Source: UBA11865 sp041570195
GTDB taxonomy: Bacteria > Chloroflexota > Anaerolineae > Promineifilales > Promineifilaceae
Assembly (NCBI GenBank): GCA_041570195.1
Contig: JBFFWQ010000006.1
Location: 1-64,000 of the forward strand
Direction: 5' to 3'
Length of the DNA: 64,000 nt
Position numbers and translations under genes: made by a program. Below are positions 1-8,484 of the stretch, piece by piece; the stretch's first letter is position 1, and each line of letters begins with the position of its first letter. The notes under the pieces were generated by a model, which was not told where the DNA came from, did not search any database, and was given only the letters and a program-made list of their open reading frames with translations.

Positions 1-134
1 AAGGCAATGCATGTGTGACCTGGTTTCGAGATCTATCGCCTGTGATTGTCCTCACTCTTGGAACGATTGGATTGCTCATAGGCGCTATTTGCGGAGGAAT
101 CTGGGGCTCGTGGGCATCACGCGAACACTCTTAG
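1..134 (+). CDS. C-terminal end of a membrane protein (partial)
   Basis: Reading frame 3 is open from the window edge to the TAG at 132-134. It encodes about 43 residues ending in a hydrophobic, glycine-rich segment (SPVIVLTLGTIGLL then IGAICGGIWGSW), which looks like one transmembrane helix followed by a short polar tail. Only the tail is visible, so no family can be assigned. The other two forward frames lack this hydrophobic pattern. The call rests on composition alone. Confidence 0.4.
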   Translation, partial: GNACVTWFRDLSPVIVLTLGTIGLLIGAICGGIWGSWASREHS

Positions 135-190
135 GCGAGTGAAAGCGCCCTTCAGGTTTGATGTCGGCTCCCTCCTGCTGGACCCTTACT

Positions 191-499
191 CTACACATCG
201 AAGAAACGATAGGATCCGATCTCATTCAAATCCACCGCAACCGGTGGCTCTACGCAGCGGTCCCCGATCTCGGCCTGGAAAGCTTTGAACGCGGCCGTCT
301 CGCCCAGTGGATTGCTGCCATCCTCGGTCTCGATTGAAGCGAGGTGAACGAAACTCACGCCGTCTTCCAGTTTGAATGTAGCATAGCGAATTCCAGCCGG
401 CGTCGTCCGCGCCAATTCCTCAAAGACTTTATTGATGTAGGCCTCGTTTTCGGCCGCGCGATCGGTTTTCACTTTGTATCTGACCAATACACGTTTCAT
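191..499 (-). CDS. small antibiotic-biosynthesis-monooxygenase-like protein
   Basis: This encodes 102 residues. The start is the ATG at 499 because an AGGAG lies about 6 bases upstream; a longer reading to 553 adds 18 residues without a better ribosome site. The protein begins MKRVLVRYKVK, has a conserved-looking middle around residues 45-55 (FKLEDGVSFVHLA) and ends YRFFDV. The single compact alpha+beta pattern, with a strand-initial Arg-Tyr-Lys motif, resembles the dimeric ferredoxin-like fold of ABM/EthD/Dabb proteins. That is fold-level inference and no substrate can be named. It stands alone, divergent from the partial gene to its left and next to the tRNA-Leu copy. Confidence 0.7.
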   Translation of the reverse strand: MKRVLVRYKVKTDRAAENEAYINKVFEELARTTPAGIRYATFKLEDGVSFVHLASIETEDGSNPLGETAAFKAFQAEIGDRCVEPPVAVDLNEIGSYRFFDV

Positions 500-599
500 G
501 GGACTCTCCTGTTTGAGGGGCGACCGCAAAGAACGGGCGGCCGCCGGGCACATGTTCAGTCACTCGCAGACGGAGTGTTGCAAGGGCTAACAAAGCGAA

Positions 600-682
<83 letters not shown>

Positions 683-753
683 ATATGCGGGGTCACTACT
701 AAAGGTAACCACCACATATGGTGCAAATTGAGTGTCTCCAGTAAATTGCATTG

Positions 754-769
754 AATAAGTCCGCTGTGT
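754..769. repeat. 16-bp direct repeat, left copy
   Basis: The sequence AATAAGTCCGCTGTGT is identical to 2594-2609. Its inner TAAGTCCGCTG also occurs in the anticodon arm of both tRNA-Leu copies (followed there by CGT instead of TGT). It may be a residual attachment core or the trace of an old partial tRNA duplication. Confidence 0.6.
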
Positions 770-825
770 CTATATTGTACCACAGACACTGGATGGCGAG
801 CAGCATTTAGGCGCTCGATACAAGA

Positions 826-855
826 AAACACCCCGCCGCTTGAGGCAGGGTGTTT
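826..855 (-). terminator. intrinsic terminator of the small secreted protein gene
   Basis: AAACACCC (826-833) pairs with GGGTGTTT (848-855), with an inner GCC/GGC pairing around the loop GCTTGA. Read on the minus strand the hairpin follows the stop at 884 and is continued by TTTTCTTG, so it can end that transcript. Confidence 0.7.
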
Positions 856-883
856 CTCGTTTGCTACGGCTGGCCCAATCTAA

Positions 884-1165
884 TTATGGAACGCAGGGAT
901 GGTTTTGCGCGATAGGCGCACACGCACTAACGGCTGCGCCGAAATCCATTCCGCTTACCCCATGCAATGCTGGCATCCCGTTACCATTACCGCCGGCGTT
1001 GCTAACATGTTCATGTACAAAGGCAGAAGCGCCGCCTTTTCCCTTAAGGGTACTGGCACATGACTGATGTCCATTTCCGGGGCAGTGTCCATCGGCCATA
1101 ACTACGGGTACAGCCAAAACCAACAACAGGGACATTATTAAAGCTATGAACAGAATCTTTTTCAT
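884..1165 (-). CDS. small secreted Cys/His/Gly-rich protein
   Basis: This encodes 93 residues. The ATG at 1165 is chosen because a perfect GGAGGT sits at 1170-1175; the longer frame to 1336 has no such support. Residues 1-24 form a clear signal peptide (MKKI, a hydrophobic core, then a VVMA-DG cleavage site). The predicted mature chain of about 69 residues has four cysteines (28, 36, 82, 91), which could form two disulfides, several histidines and a Gly/Asn-rich middle. I do not recognise a family. It has its own terminator and lies inside the decayed element as the only intact gene, so it may be cargo. A metal-binding or peptide-toxin role is possible but unsupported. Confidence 0.75.
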   Translation of the reverse strand: MKKILFIALIMSLLLVLAVPVVMADGHCPGNGHQSCASTLKGKGGASAFVHEHVSNAGGNGNGMPALHGVSGMDFGAAVSACAPIAQNHPCVP

Positions 1166-1736
1166 TTTTACCTCCAGTTGTGCTTCAAGCGACCCACGGA
1201 TAAGGCAATTAGGAGTTCCCATGAGAAGACCCAACGCCTCCAGCGAATAGTCAGGATTGAATCCTTGACACTTCGACTGAAAACAGACATCTTCTGAGCC
1301 TAAGCTGACCTCGCCGTGATGCTTGATGCATGCCAAATAGGTGGCATCCCAGCTATCAACTTACGAAGTGAGCTTGGCATAGCATGCCCACCTACTGTCG
1401 GGCACGCAGCTGTTATCGCATTGGATTGACAACTAGGTATTGCGCCAAATGTATGAGCGTGGTTCTTCGCTAGATGCCGTAGCAAACATGCAAACTTATC
1501 GAAGTTCCATCGCATTGGTACAGAGGTACTAGCTAGTCATTTGATACATTTTCGTTTGCCGACAGAGAAAAGACAGCTTAGGGTTGGCTTGTGTTTGGCC
1601 TATTTAGCAGTTGCCATGGGTAGAAAGGACAAATCACAGTTCCCCGAAAATTGTGGTGCAGTTGCTATTGCCAATGCAGGTCAGCATGCTATCTGCCAGC
1701 GCTTCTGGCACTATGCGCATTCCACTGTTCGGTGTG
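1166..1736. other. gene-poor stretch of the decayed element
   Basis: Short ORFs occur on both strands but none has a recognisable product, a convincing ribosome site or biased codon use. An imperfect inverted repeat around 1328-1400 (TAGGTGGCAT against ATGCCCACCTA) is the only structure noticed. It reads as eroded non-coding DNA. Confidence 0.5.
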
Positions 1737-2045
1737 CTAGCTTGTATTTGCCTTGTTATCATGTCCCCGCGTTAGCTGAATCACAGCTTCCCCTGGCTCC
1801 GACCGCTCCTCATGGCCCCGATATACAACCACGCGCACTTCGTCAGCCTTTGTAGCGCGTTCCAATCGGGCTAGGCGGCGTTTCTTGTCGTGCCTTATCC
1901 TGTTGCTCCAGCAATGCCAGCTTGCGTTCAATGGGCGCGCGCCACGCTGCGACGTCTACCAGAGTCATGTTGCACACGCGCGCTGCCTCGTCCGGCACTT
2001 CGTCCAGAATGGCCAGTAGTCCGTCACAGTGCCCATATTCTGGCC
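1737..2045 (-). pseudogene. broken hypothetical ORF (frameshifted)
   Basis: On the minus strand an open segment from about 2045 (PEYGHCDGLLAILDEVPDEA onward) runs into a charged stretch (IERKLALLEQQ) and then continues in another frame as KKRRLARLERATKADEVRVV and VYRGHEE to a stop at 1737. The two halves read as one protein if a frameshift near 1890 is bridged. It has a helical, Lys/Arg/Glu-rich centre and a short strand-rich tail. I cannot name the family. Adjacency to the recombinase remnant suggests it belonged to the same element. Confidence 0.5.
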
Positions 2046-2098
2046 AACATAATTGTAATTAGACTAAATGGTTCACATCCGTGTCGACAGGTATGAAG

Positions 2099-2611
2099 TT
2101 ACCACCTCTTATCCACAGGCGAAGCTCTATGATGTGCCGCTTGAAGGCGCGAGTCTGTAATCCGATTATATCTTTGTAGCAGATTAAGCGTGGAATGCCC
2201 CATCAGTTCCTGAAGTCGCGTCAGGTCCACCCCGTTACACAAGCAGGCCAGGGCGAACAGCCTTCAAAAGCTGTGCAGACTTGGCGGCTCGACGCCTGCC
2301 TGATTGGCTCGCCTAGTGATTACTGTACGCAGGCCATCGTAGAAAGGCGATTGCCAGGCAGCGTCTGCCACAATGGCCCGCCGATTGCATATTGCTGGAG
2401 ATACTTGCAGATCGCTCGGCGCGTCTGGCGGCCGACATGGACTATTCGCCCCTTGCCGCCCTTCCTTTTCGCACCGATACCGCCCTGCCAATTGCGTCGT
2501 AGTCATCGGTGTCTAGCGACAAGGCTTCGCTGGCTCGGCAGCCGGTGTCTACAAGGAACTGGAGCGAGGCCCGGTCGCGCGCAGCCGCAATCCAATAAGT
2601 CCGCTGTGTTT
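2099..2611 (-). pseudogene. tyrosine recombinase/integrase remnant (catalytic domain)
   Basis: The minus strand encodes, over several frames, the catalytic half of a phage-type tyrosine recombinase. Box I reads LQFLVDTGCRASEALSL (the TG-R-SE-L motif with the first catalytic Arg). A Lys-region fragment reads GGKGRIVHVG. The box II His is in LHSF, followed by an in-frame TGA and then RLFA, which breaks the HxxR motif. The tail LMGHSTLNLLQRYN carries the final His and the catalytic Tyr and ends in SPVDKRW. At least two frame changes and one stop are needed to read it, and the N-terminal arm is missing beyond about 2611. It faces the intact tRNA-Leu 78 bases away, as an integrase usually does. 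It cannot be functional. Confidence 0.85.
2594..2609. repeat. 16-bp direct repeat, right copy
   Basis: Identical to 754-769. It coincides with the point where recombinase homology stops, which fits a recombination or deletion junction. Confidence 0.6.
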
Positions 2612-2688
2612 AGCTGGCAGCAACCATGATGAACCTCCCCTGGTTACCACCATATGTGGGGGCTGGCAGGGCACGTGCCTACCACAAA

Positions 2689-2771
<83 letters not shown>

Positions 2772-2857
2772 GCGACGACTGACTTGCGGTTATTCTACCT
2801 GCGAAAAGTCCGCCACACAAACCGTATGAAAGCGTCCAAAGTAGTTCTACAGGTTCA

Positions 2858-2886
2858 TTGACCCCCATTCTCGCGCTAGGTATAAT
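2858..2886 (+). promoter_or_regulatory. sigma70-type promoter of the signalling block
   Basis: TTGACC (2858-2863), a 17-bp spacer and TATAAT (2881-2886) match the vegetative consensus at 11 of 12 positions. It sits about 135 bases before the start at 3021 and is the only strong promoter seen ahead of the 3.0-7.3 kb genes. Confidence 0.75.
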
Positions 2887-3020
2887 GCCGATGCTGGGCG
2901 TGTTTTGCCCAGGCTAGTTCGTGGAGCAGGGATCGTCCAACAGTGATCAGTAGCCATTGGTGCCCGCTCCTCTAATAGACCAAAACAGCTTCAAGGAACT
3001 CGACGACAGGCTCAGCAACG

Positions 3021-3854
3021 ATGGCCCTCAAAGGCAATCTTCACGACTTCTCAACGACACAGTTGCTAAACCTTATCAACCTGGCCAACAAGACTGGCAC
3101 CTTGACTGTTAGCAGTTCTCAGGTGGCCCAGATGGCCTTTCGCGATGGCAAGCTGATCTACGCTTCCTTGGGCGAGAACAGCAATAGCCTGGCCGCCGTA
3201 CTGCACAAATCAGGCATCCTGACGGAGCAGCAGCGACGAATTATCCAGGAACGAGCCAAGGGAACGGGAGACAAGCAACTCGGGCACCTGCTGATTCAGG
3301 CAGGCTATGTTACCCAAAGCGATATCATCCAAAGCGTTCGCTATCATATCCTCGACGTCGTTTACAAGATGTTCACCTGGGCAGATGGACTGTTTCGATT
3401 TGACGCCGACCGCGTGCCGCCGCCAGATCGCATCACCGTGCCCATCGATCTCGAGAGCGTGATCATGGAAGGCAGCCGGCGCATGAAGGAGTGGAACAAG
3501 CTCCAGGAAGAGTTGCCCGACCTTGACCTGACTTTGCGCTTTGCCAGCCGGCCGGATGCCCGATTGCAGAACATGAGCCTGACCGTCGAAGAGTGGCGAG
3601 TGGTATCCTACATCACTCCGCAGAATACGATCCGGCAGATTGCCAAAGCCGTAAATCTGAGCGAGTTCCAGATCAGGCGGATTGTCTACGGAATGCTGCA
3701 GGCCGGCCTCGTAGAATACATCGATCCGCCAAAGACGAGAGCTGTTCCTGTTGACGAGGCGCCAGAAGAAAGAACGAAGGAAAAGGACGAGAAACAACCA
3801 GGCGTCAAGCGTTCTGTGATCACCAGGCTTATTAGCCGTATCAGACGGCTTTAG
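3021..3854 (+). CDS. PATAN/DUF4388-domain signalling protein
   Basis: This encodes 277 residues. The opening LKGNLHDFSTTQLLNLINL, then GTLTVSS, and the following QMAFRDGKLIYA are the hallmark of DUF4388 (PATAN), a domain found in cyanobacterial, Deinococcus and Chloroflexota signalling proteins, often near MglA-type GTPases. Residues about 80-150 form a helical part (LGHLLIQAGYVTQSDI) typical of the family's second half. Residues about 190-235 look like a winged-helix or HTH segment (IRQIAKAVNLSEFQIRRIV). The C-terminus is charged and low in complexity. It is soluble and lacks a receiver domain. It is followed after 44 bases by a small GTPase, which is its likely partner. The molecular function of PATAN is not established. 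Confidence 0.85.
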   Translation: MALKGNLHDFSTTQLLNLINLANKTGTLTVSSSQVAQMAFRDGKLIYASLGENSNSLAAVLHKSGILTEQQRRIIQERAKGTGDKQLGHLLIQAGYVTQSDIIQSVRYHILDVVYKMFTWADGLFRFDADRVPPPDRITVPIDLESVIMEGSRRMKEWNKLQEELPDLDLTLRFASRPDARLQNMSLTVEEWRVVSYITPQNTIRQIAKAVNLSEFQIRRIVYGMLQAGLVEYIDPPKTRAVPVDEAPEERTKEKDEKQPGVKRSVITRLISRIRRL

Positions 3855-3898
3855 GCCGACTTGTTTCCCCTGAACGATATCTCGGCAACCGAATACAC

Positions 3899-4456
3899 AT
3901 GATGCAATCCGTGAAGATGGTTGTCACTGGCCCGTTTGCAGCTGGGAAAACGGAGTTTATCCGCGCCGTCAGCGAGATCGAGGTCGTGGCTACCGAGAAG
4001 AAAATCACCCGCGCCTCCGAGAGCGCCGTGAAAGATGTAACCACGGTTGCCATGGATTTCGGCCGGATCACAGTCGACGACGATTTGGTTCTCTACCTCT
4101 TTGGCACTCCCGGCCAGCGACGCTTTGATTTCATGTGGGAGATCCTCTCCGAAGGCATGCTCGGTTTCATCATCGTCGTCGACAGTACCAAGCCGGAGAC
4201 ATTTCGCGAAGCCAAACGGATCCTCAACACATTCGAGAGCTTCGCTCAGACGCCGTATGTTGTAGCCGCCAACAAACAGGATATGGAAGACGCCTGGGAG
4301 CCAGGCGATATCAAGATCGTTCTGCGCCTCAATTCGAATACCAAGGTCTTGCCTTGCGTCGCCTTGGATCGCGAAAGCGTCAAGCATATCCTGCTCGAAT
4401 TACTCTATTCGATTCTCGAGCAGTACGATCGTCCCACTGACGACCAGTTTGATTAA
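3899..4456 (+). CDS. small Ras/MglA-like GTPase
   Basis: This encodes 185 residues. The P-loop is GPFAAGKTE (11-19), the switch II region is LFGTPGQRRF (DxxG replaced by GTPG) and the base-recognition motif is NKQD (about 123-126). These define the bacterial small GTPase group annotated as ATP/GTP-binding proteins next to DUF4388 or roadblock genes. The Asp of DxxG is missing, as is common in this group. It has no membrane segment. Two adjacent ATG codons (3899, 3902) could start it. It is a probable molecular switch acting with the upstream PATAN protein. No roadblock-type GAP is encoded nearby. Confidence 0.88.
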   Translation: MMQSVKMVVTGPFAAGKTEFIRAVSEIEVVATEKKITRASESAVKDVTTVAMDFGRITVDDDLVLYLFGTPGQRRFDFMWEILSEGMLGFIIVVDSTKPETFREAKRILNTFESFAQTPYVVAANKQDMEDAWEPGDIKIVLRLNSNTKVLPCVALDRESVKHILLELLYSILEQYDRPTDDQFD

Positions 4457-4558
4457 CGCTTCATTTACCCCTCGTTTACCCATCCTTCACTGTCGCTGTA
4501 AGGAGCAAATGCTACGATCTAATGATAGCTAACTGATGGTCCGAGCGAAGTATCTAGC

Positions 4559-5365
4559 GTGAGTTCGATTGTAACCGATCAAGGGGTCTTGCACTTTGAA
4601 GCGGTTGGCCGTGGCCGACCGCTGTTATTGCTGCACGGCTGGATCAATTCGTGGGACGTATGGCGCGACGTCATGCTGGCCCTTGCCGGGCGCCAATCGC
4701 GCAGGATCTACGCCCTCGACTTCTGGGGATTCGGCGATTCAGCCAAGCTAAACGGCGGCTCGTCTTCCGATTATCACATTAACAGCTTCGTCGAGATGGT
4801 ATTGCAATTCATGGACCACATGGGCATCGATCAAGCGCCGATTGCTGGGCACTCCATGGGCGGCACAGTGGCGCTGAAGTTCGCTTTCGCCTATCCCGAC
4901 CGAGCCGAGCGCGTCATCATCGTCGGATCGCCAATCGTGGGGACCACACTCAATCCGTTTTTGAAGCTGGCCGGCTATGGCTGGATCGCCCAACTTGTCT
5001 GGCGTCACCCCATCATTATTTCGGGTATCATGCACTTGCTGCTGGCCGGCGATTCTGAGCGGGTGCAGCGCATGATTTTCCGCGACATCAAGCGAACGAA
5101 TCTGGATTCCTTCTTTCGCAGCATTGGCGATTTACACGGTACAGACTTACGCCGCGACCTCCTGCTCCTCGATATGCCGGCTCTAGGTATATTCGGCCGA
5201 CAGGACAATATCGTATCGCCGGTCAATGCCGAACTATTTGGCGAAGGAGCTAGGCATTCCCGAGTGGCCATTATGGAGAAGTCCCGCCACTTCCCAATGT
5301 CAGATGAGCCGCAGCATTTCGTGGATGCCTTGACCGGCTTTCTGAACGGCAACAGCCGGCTTTGA
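4559..5365 (+). CDS. alpha/beta hydrolase
   Basis: This encodes 268 residues from a GTG start. It has the oxyanion HGW segment (LLLLHGWINSW), the nucleophile elbow GHSMGG with catalytic Ser, an acid in the strand after FGRQD and a catalytic His in SRHFPMSDEP. The layout is that of alpha/beta-hydrolase fold esterases and epoxide hydrolase-like enzymes. The substrate cannot be read. A clear paralogue lies at 11632-12420 with the same start pattern (HFEA-GRG, HGW). The stop overlaps the next gene's TTG start as TTGA, which suggests translational coupling. Confidence 0.88.
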   Translation: MSSIVTDQGVLHFEAVGRGRPLLLLHGWINSWDVWRDVMLALAGRQSRRIYALDFWGFGDSAKLNGGSSSDYHINSFVEMVLQFMDHMGIDQAPIAGHSMGGTVALKFAFAYPDRAERVIIVGSPIVGTTLNPFLKLAGYGWIAQLVWRHPIIISGIMHLLLAGDSERVQRMIFRDIKRTNLDSFFRSIGDLHGTDLRRDLLLLDMPALGIFGRQDNIVSPVNAELFGEGARHSRVAIMEKSRHFPMSDEPQHFVDALTGFLNGNSRL

Positions 5366-6057
5366 ACCTACCCAATATGCGCTTCCTGAGGCAGCCAGGG
5401 GACCTGGTCACGAACCGGGTCACGAACAGGATATCGGCCGATAACGGCTACTACTATCCGAACAGGATGGGTCGTATCGTACTGACGGCTATGGACGACA
5501 TCATGGGCCGCCACGGCGTCAATGCGACTCTCAATTTCGCCGGGCTCGGCCGGCGAGTCGACAACTATCCACCCAACAACCTGGAGTTGGGCTTTACCTT
5601 CACTGAATTGGCCACCATCCAAAGGACGCTCGATGAGCTGTTCGGCGACCGCGGTGGGCGGGCATTATCCTTGCGTATCGGCCGCGAGACTTTCAAATAT
5701 GCCCTGAAGGAATTCATGCCCATTCTAGGCATTGCCGATCTCGCCTTTCGGCCGTTGCATCTTGGCATCAAGCTCAAAATCGGTCTGGAGATCTTTGCCG
5801 AGACTTTCAACAAATTTACCGACCAGATCGTTAGTTTGGCCGAAGAACGCGACCGCCATCTGTGGATCATCGAGCGCTGCCCCGTTTGTTGGGGGCGATC
5901 TTCCACCCAGCCTTGTTGCCACCTTGCCGTGGGACTGTTGCAGGAATCGCTTAATTGGGTGAGCAACGGGCGCGAATTCGAGGTTCGCGAGGACAGGTGC
6001 GTGGCCGCCGGTGATGAGTTCTGCATTATCACTATCTTCAAGCAGCCGCTTCGCTGA
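5362..6057 (+). CDS. V4R-domain (small-molecule-binding) protein
   Basis: This encodes up to 231 residues from a TTG overlapping the previous stop; an ATG at 5377 is an alternative. The C-terminal third has the V4R/4VR pattern: a CPVCWGR knuckle, a PCCHLAVGLLQESL helix, then the FEVREDRCVAAGDEFCIITI strand pair. V4R domains bind hydrophobic ligands in BchJ-like, TRAPP-like and sensory proteins. The N-terminal 60-140 region (GLGRRVDNYPPNN) is helical and not recognised. Three cysteine pairs could hold a metal. It sits between the hydrolase and the beta-helix gene, and a sensory or carrier role is inferred. Confidence 0.75.
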   Translation: MNLPNMRFLRQPGDLVTNRVTNRISADNGYYYPNRMGRIVLTAMDDIMGRHGVNATLNFAGLGRRVDNYPPNNLELGFTFTELATIQRTLDELFGDRGGRALSLRIGRETFKYALKEFMPILGIADLAFRPLHLGIKLKIGLEIFAETFNKFTDQIVSLAEERDRHLWIIERCPVCWGRSSTQPCCHLAVGLLQESLNWVSNGREFEVREDRCVAAGDEFCIITIFKQPLR

Positions 6058-6066
6058 GGTGATCGC

Positions 6067-7347
6067 GTGCGCAGAATCATACTCCAAGAACCGACTCATA
6101 TTCACCCATTCAATGAGCCCGCGCGCGACCTGCGGGTGCAAAATGTCCCTCTCTGGCTATGGCAACGTGATACGCTCAATCCCTATGTTACAGAGGAGCG
6201 CGAATATCCCGGCTGGACGGAAACGGCGATCGCCGAGCGAGACGACCCTGTCGAGTTACTGGTCCATAGGGACAACTTGTTTTTCAACGCCGGCTTCATC
6301 AGTGAGTTTGTCCGGCTATCACGAGAATCCGGGCGTCCTACGCGGGCGGCCTTGCGGTCAGATGATCTGGCAGTTAGCCAGCACATTGTGCCGCTCACGA
6401 AATCCCTTGAGCAGGTGGACGGGCTACTACTGGCCGATATGTGGTACTTCCCTGAAGGCATCACCCAGAAAGAAACCGCCAAGACGGTTGTCATTGAAAC
6501 CGAAGCGCGAGAAGTCGGTTACTACCACGTACCGCCTTACATGGCGACCGAGATGGGCGATCTTATCTATCAGTTGCCTCGTAAAGCGCTCGTGGCCATT
6601 GAGAGCTGGGTCCACTTATTCGTGGTAGATATTCTCTTTGGTGTCTTTGCTCGCGGAAAAGCCCTGGAGGAACGGGTCGAGTTGGATTGGCGTTATCGCC
6701 TGAAGATCTTGTATCGGGCGATGTTGGAACAGAAGCGCGTTCTCGACTGTTCCGAGATCGTCAAGATCGGCCAAAACGTCACCATCGACCCATCAGCCGT
6801 GATTCATGGTCCGACTACTATCGGTAACAACGTAACCATCGGCCCGGGCGTGGTGATCGACAATTGTCTGATCGGTGACAACGTCAACATTTCTCAGGGC
6901 TGCAATCTGATGCTTAGCATTGTCGGCGACGGTTGCTTCCTGCCTTTCAACGCGGCCCTCTTTATGACCCTGCTCATGGAAAACACGATGGTGGCCCAAA
7001 ATACGTGCCTACAGCTTTGTGTCATCGGGCGCGACACTTTCGTGGGTGCGGGCACGACGTTCACCGACTTCAAGGTCCTGTCCGGTCCGCTGCGAGCTTC
7101 ATCTGGCCCAGGTCAATTGCTGGATACGGAGATGTTTGTGCTGGGCGGCTGTGTGGGTCACCACTGCCGGCTCAGCTCCGGACTGACCATCTACCCCGCC
7201 CGAACGGTCGAATCAGACGTAGTTCTTCTTGGCGATTCCGGCCGCCACTACATCACCGACGATGTTCGCTACGAGGATAGCGATTATCATCGCTTTGCAA
7301 ATGCGTATGACTACCCCCGACTGTACCCTCGTCGGGGCAGTTCGTAA
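6067..7347 (+). CDS. left-handed beta-helix (hexapeptide-repeat) protein with GlmU-like N-terminus
   Basis: This encodes 426 residues from GTG. Residues about 235-330 carry hexapeptide repeats (IGQNVTIDPSAVIHGPTTIG followed by NNVTIGPGVVIDN and LIGDNVNI), the left-handed beta-helix of acyltransferases and sugar nucleotidyltransferases. A second repeat run follows at about 330-400. The N-terminal 200 residues have a segment like the RDNLFFNAGFI motif of nucleotidyltransferase-like proteins, but the nucleotide-binding GxGxR loop is absent. It may be a non-catalytic or altered transferase. A hydrophobic stretch near residues 180-200 may associate with membrane. The gene closes the first part of the block. 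Confidence 0.65.
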   Translation: MRRIILQEPTHIHPFNEPARDLRVQNVPLWLWQRDTLNPYVTEEREYPGWTETAIAERDDPVELLVHRDNLFFNAGFISEFVRLSRESGRPTRAALRSDDLAVSQHIVPLTKSLEQVDGLLLADMWYFPEGITQKETAKTVVIETEAREVGYYHVPPYMATEMGDLIYQLPRKALVAIESWVHLFVVDILFGVFARGKALEERVELDWRYRLKILYRAMLEQKRVLDCSEIVKIGQNVTIDPSAVIHGPTTIGNNVTIGPGVVIDNCLIGDNVNISQGCNLMLSIVGDGCFLPFNAALFMTLLMENTMVAQNTCLQLCVIGRDTFVGAGTTFTDFKVLSGPLRASSGPGQLLDTEMFVLGGCVGHHCRLSSGLTIYPARTVESDVVLLGDSGRHYITDDVRYEDSDYHRFANAYDYPRLYPRRGSS

Positions 7348-7568
7348 GCGTCGCGAGGCCAGGTACTGGGAAGGAAGTTCAATTGTGCCGGCTACCCGCG
7401 ACTGGTAGAATCATTTTAGAACAGGGCTGCGTTTTCATTATGGGATCGTTTGCGGCTAGGCTGGTTGATCTGACGATAAACGTACAGGCGGCCTCGTCTC
7501 CTGCAACGGTTCTTTGATAGGGCGAATTCAAAAGGCGCCTGTTTCTGTGAATCAAGAGGATGAGCGTT

Positions 7569-8450
7569 ATGACTAAGGGTCGAATCCTTGTAGTCGAAGA
7601 TGACCTGGACACAGCAGAGATGTTGCGCGAACTATTTGTTGGAGACGGTTATATGGTGCATGTCGTCGGTCGGGGTACGGACGTCTTCGAGGAAACGCGA
7701 AAGCGTTTGCCAGACTTGATCATCCTCGACATATTGCTGCCTGGCATGGATGGCTACCAGGTATGCCGGCAGCTCAGGACAACAGCTCGCACAAGCCACA
7801 TTCCGATCATCTTCCTGACCCAGAAAGATGCCCGCAGTGACAGACTTGCTGGGCTGGAGTTAGGAGCCGATGACTATATTACCAAGCCGTTCGACCTGGA
7901 TGAACTGAAGCTGAGGTCCAAGAACGCCATCGTTAGTCACCAGCGCATGAACATGACTGATCCCAGAACCGGCCTGCCGGCCGCTCGCCTGATCGAGGAG
8001 CAGTTGCGCGCGCTGATGTCGGCCAGCGGCTGGACCTATAGTGAGCTCTCTATCGTTCATATGCAACCTTTCTTGGACGCATATGGTTTTCTTGCTGGCG
8101 ACGAGGTCTTGAGGTTTACAGCCCTGATCATCGGCGAAGCCGTCGATCGTCATGGATCGGAAGAAGACTTCGTCGGCCAGGCGTCGGCCGCAAACTTCGT
8201 CCTGATCAGCTACTCAGAGAAAGCCCCGACAATCATCGAACAGATTCGAGAACACTTTGATGACTCCATCGCGACCCACTATAACTTTCTTGATACCGAA
8301 CAAGGAGGTATTCGCCTGCCCGACCGCACCCTGGCGCCACTGATGCGGCTAGCTATTGGCACTGTTTCCGACCAGGGTGAACCATTTGCCGATATCCGAG
8401 AGATCACCGAGGCGGCCGCAGGAGCGCGCCGCGAAGATGCCGGCCGGTAG
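7569..8450 (+). CDS. response regulator with degenerate GGDEF-like output domain
   Basis: This encodes 293 residues. ATG 7569 is preferred over 7560 because AGAGG then sits 8 bases upstream. The receiver domain (residues 4-120) has the acidic pair ED-D (10-12), phospho-acceptor Asp54 in IILDILLPG and the switch Lys in ITKPF. The output part starts with the linker DPRTGLPAARLIEEQL, typical of GGDEF domains, and keeps AYGFLAGDEVLRF. The signature GGDEF itself is replaced by GQASAANF, so cyclase activity is not expected. It is followed after 34 bases by a histidine kinase, its likely partner. Confidence 0.88.
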   Translation: MTKGRILVVEDDLDTAEMLRELFVGDGYMVHVVGRGTDVFEETRKRLPDLIILDILLPGMDGYQVCRQLRTTARTSHIPIIFLTQKDARSDRLAGLELGADDYITKPFDLDELKLRSKNAIVSHQRMNMTDPRTGLPAARLIEEQLRALMSASGWTYSELSIVHMQPFLDAYGFLAGDEVLRFTALIIGEAVDRHGSEEDFVGQASAANFVLISYSEKAPTIIEQIREHFDDSIATHYNFLDTEQGGIRLPDRTLAPLMRLAIGTVSDQGEPFADIREITEAAAGARREDAGR

Positions 8451-8484
8451 GCCGAGTGACCATTGAGTATAGCGATCCCTACAA

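Noticed and set aside
2195..2629. 144-residue ORF on the + strand
   Set aside because: It is the antisense of the recombinase remnant, whose minus-strand reading contains the catalytic motifs.
3210..3797. 195-residue minus-strand ORF, and similar long ORFs at 3851-4387 and 5565-6080
   Set aside because: They lie opposite well-recognised + strand genes and have no domain signals. They arise from codon bias.
7569..8450. Active diguanylate cyclase
   Set aside because: The GGDEF signature and the metal-binding residues are absent.
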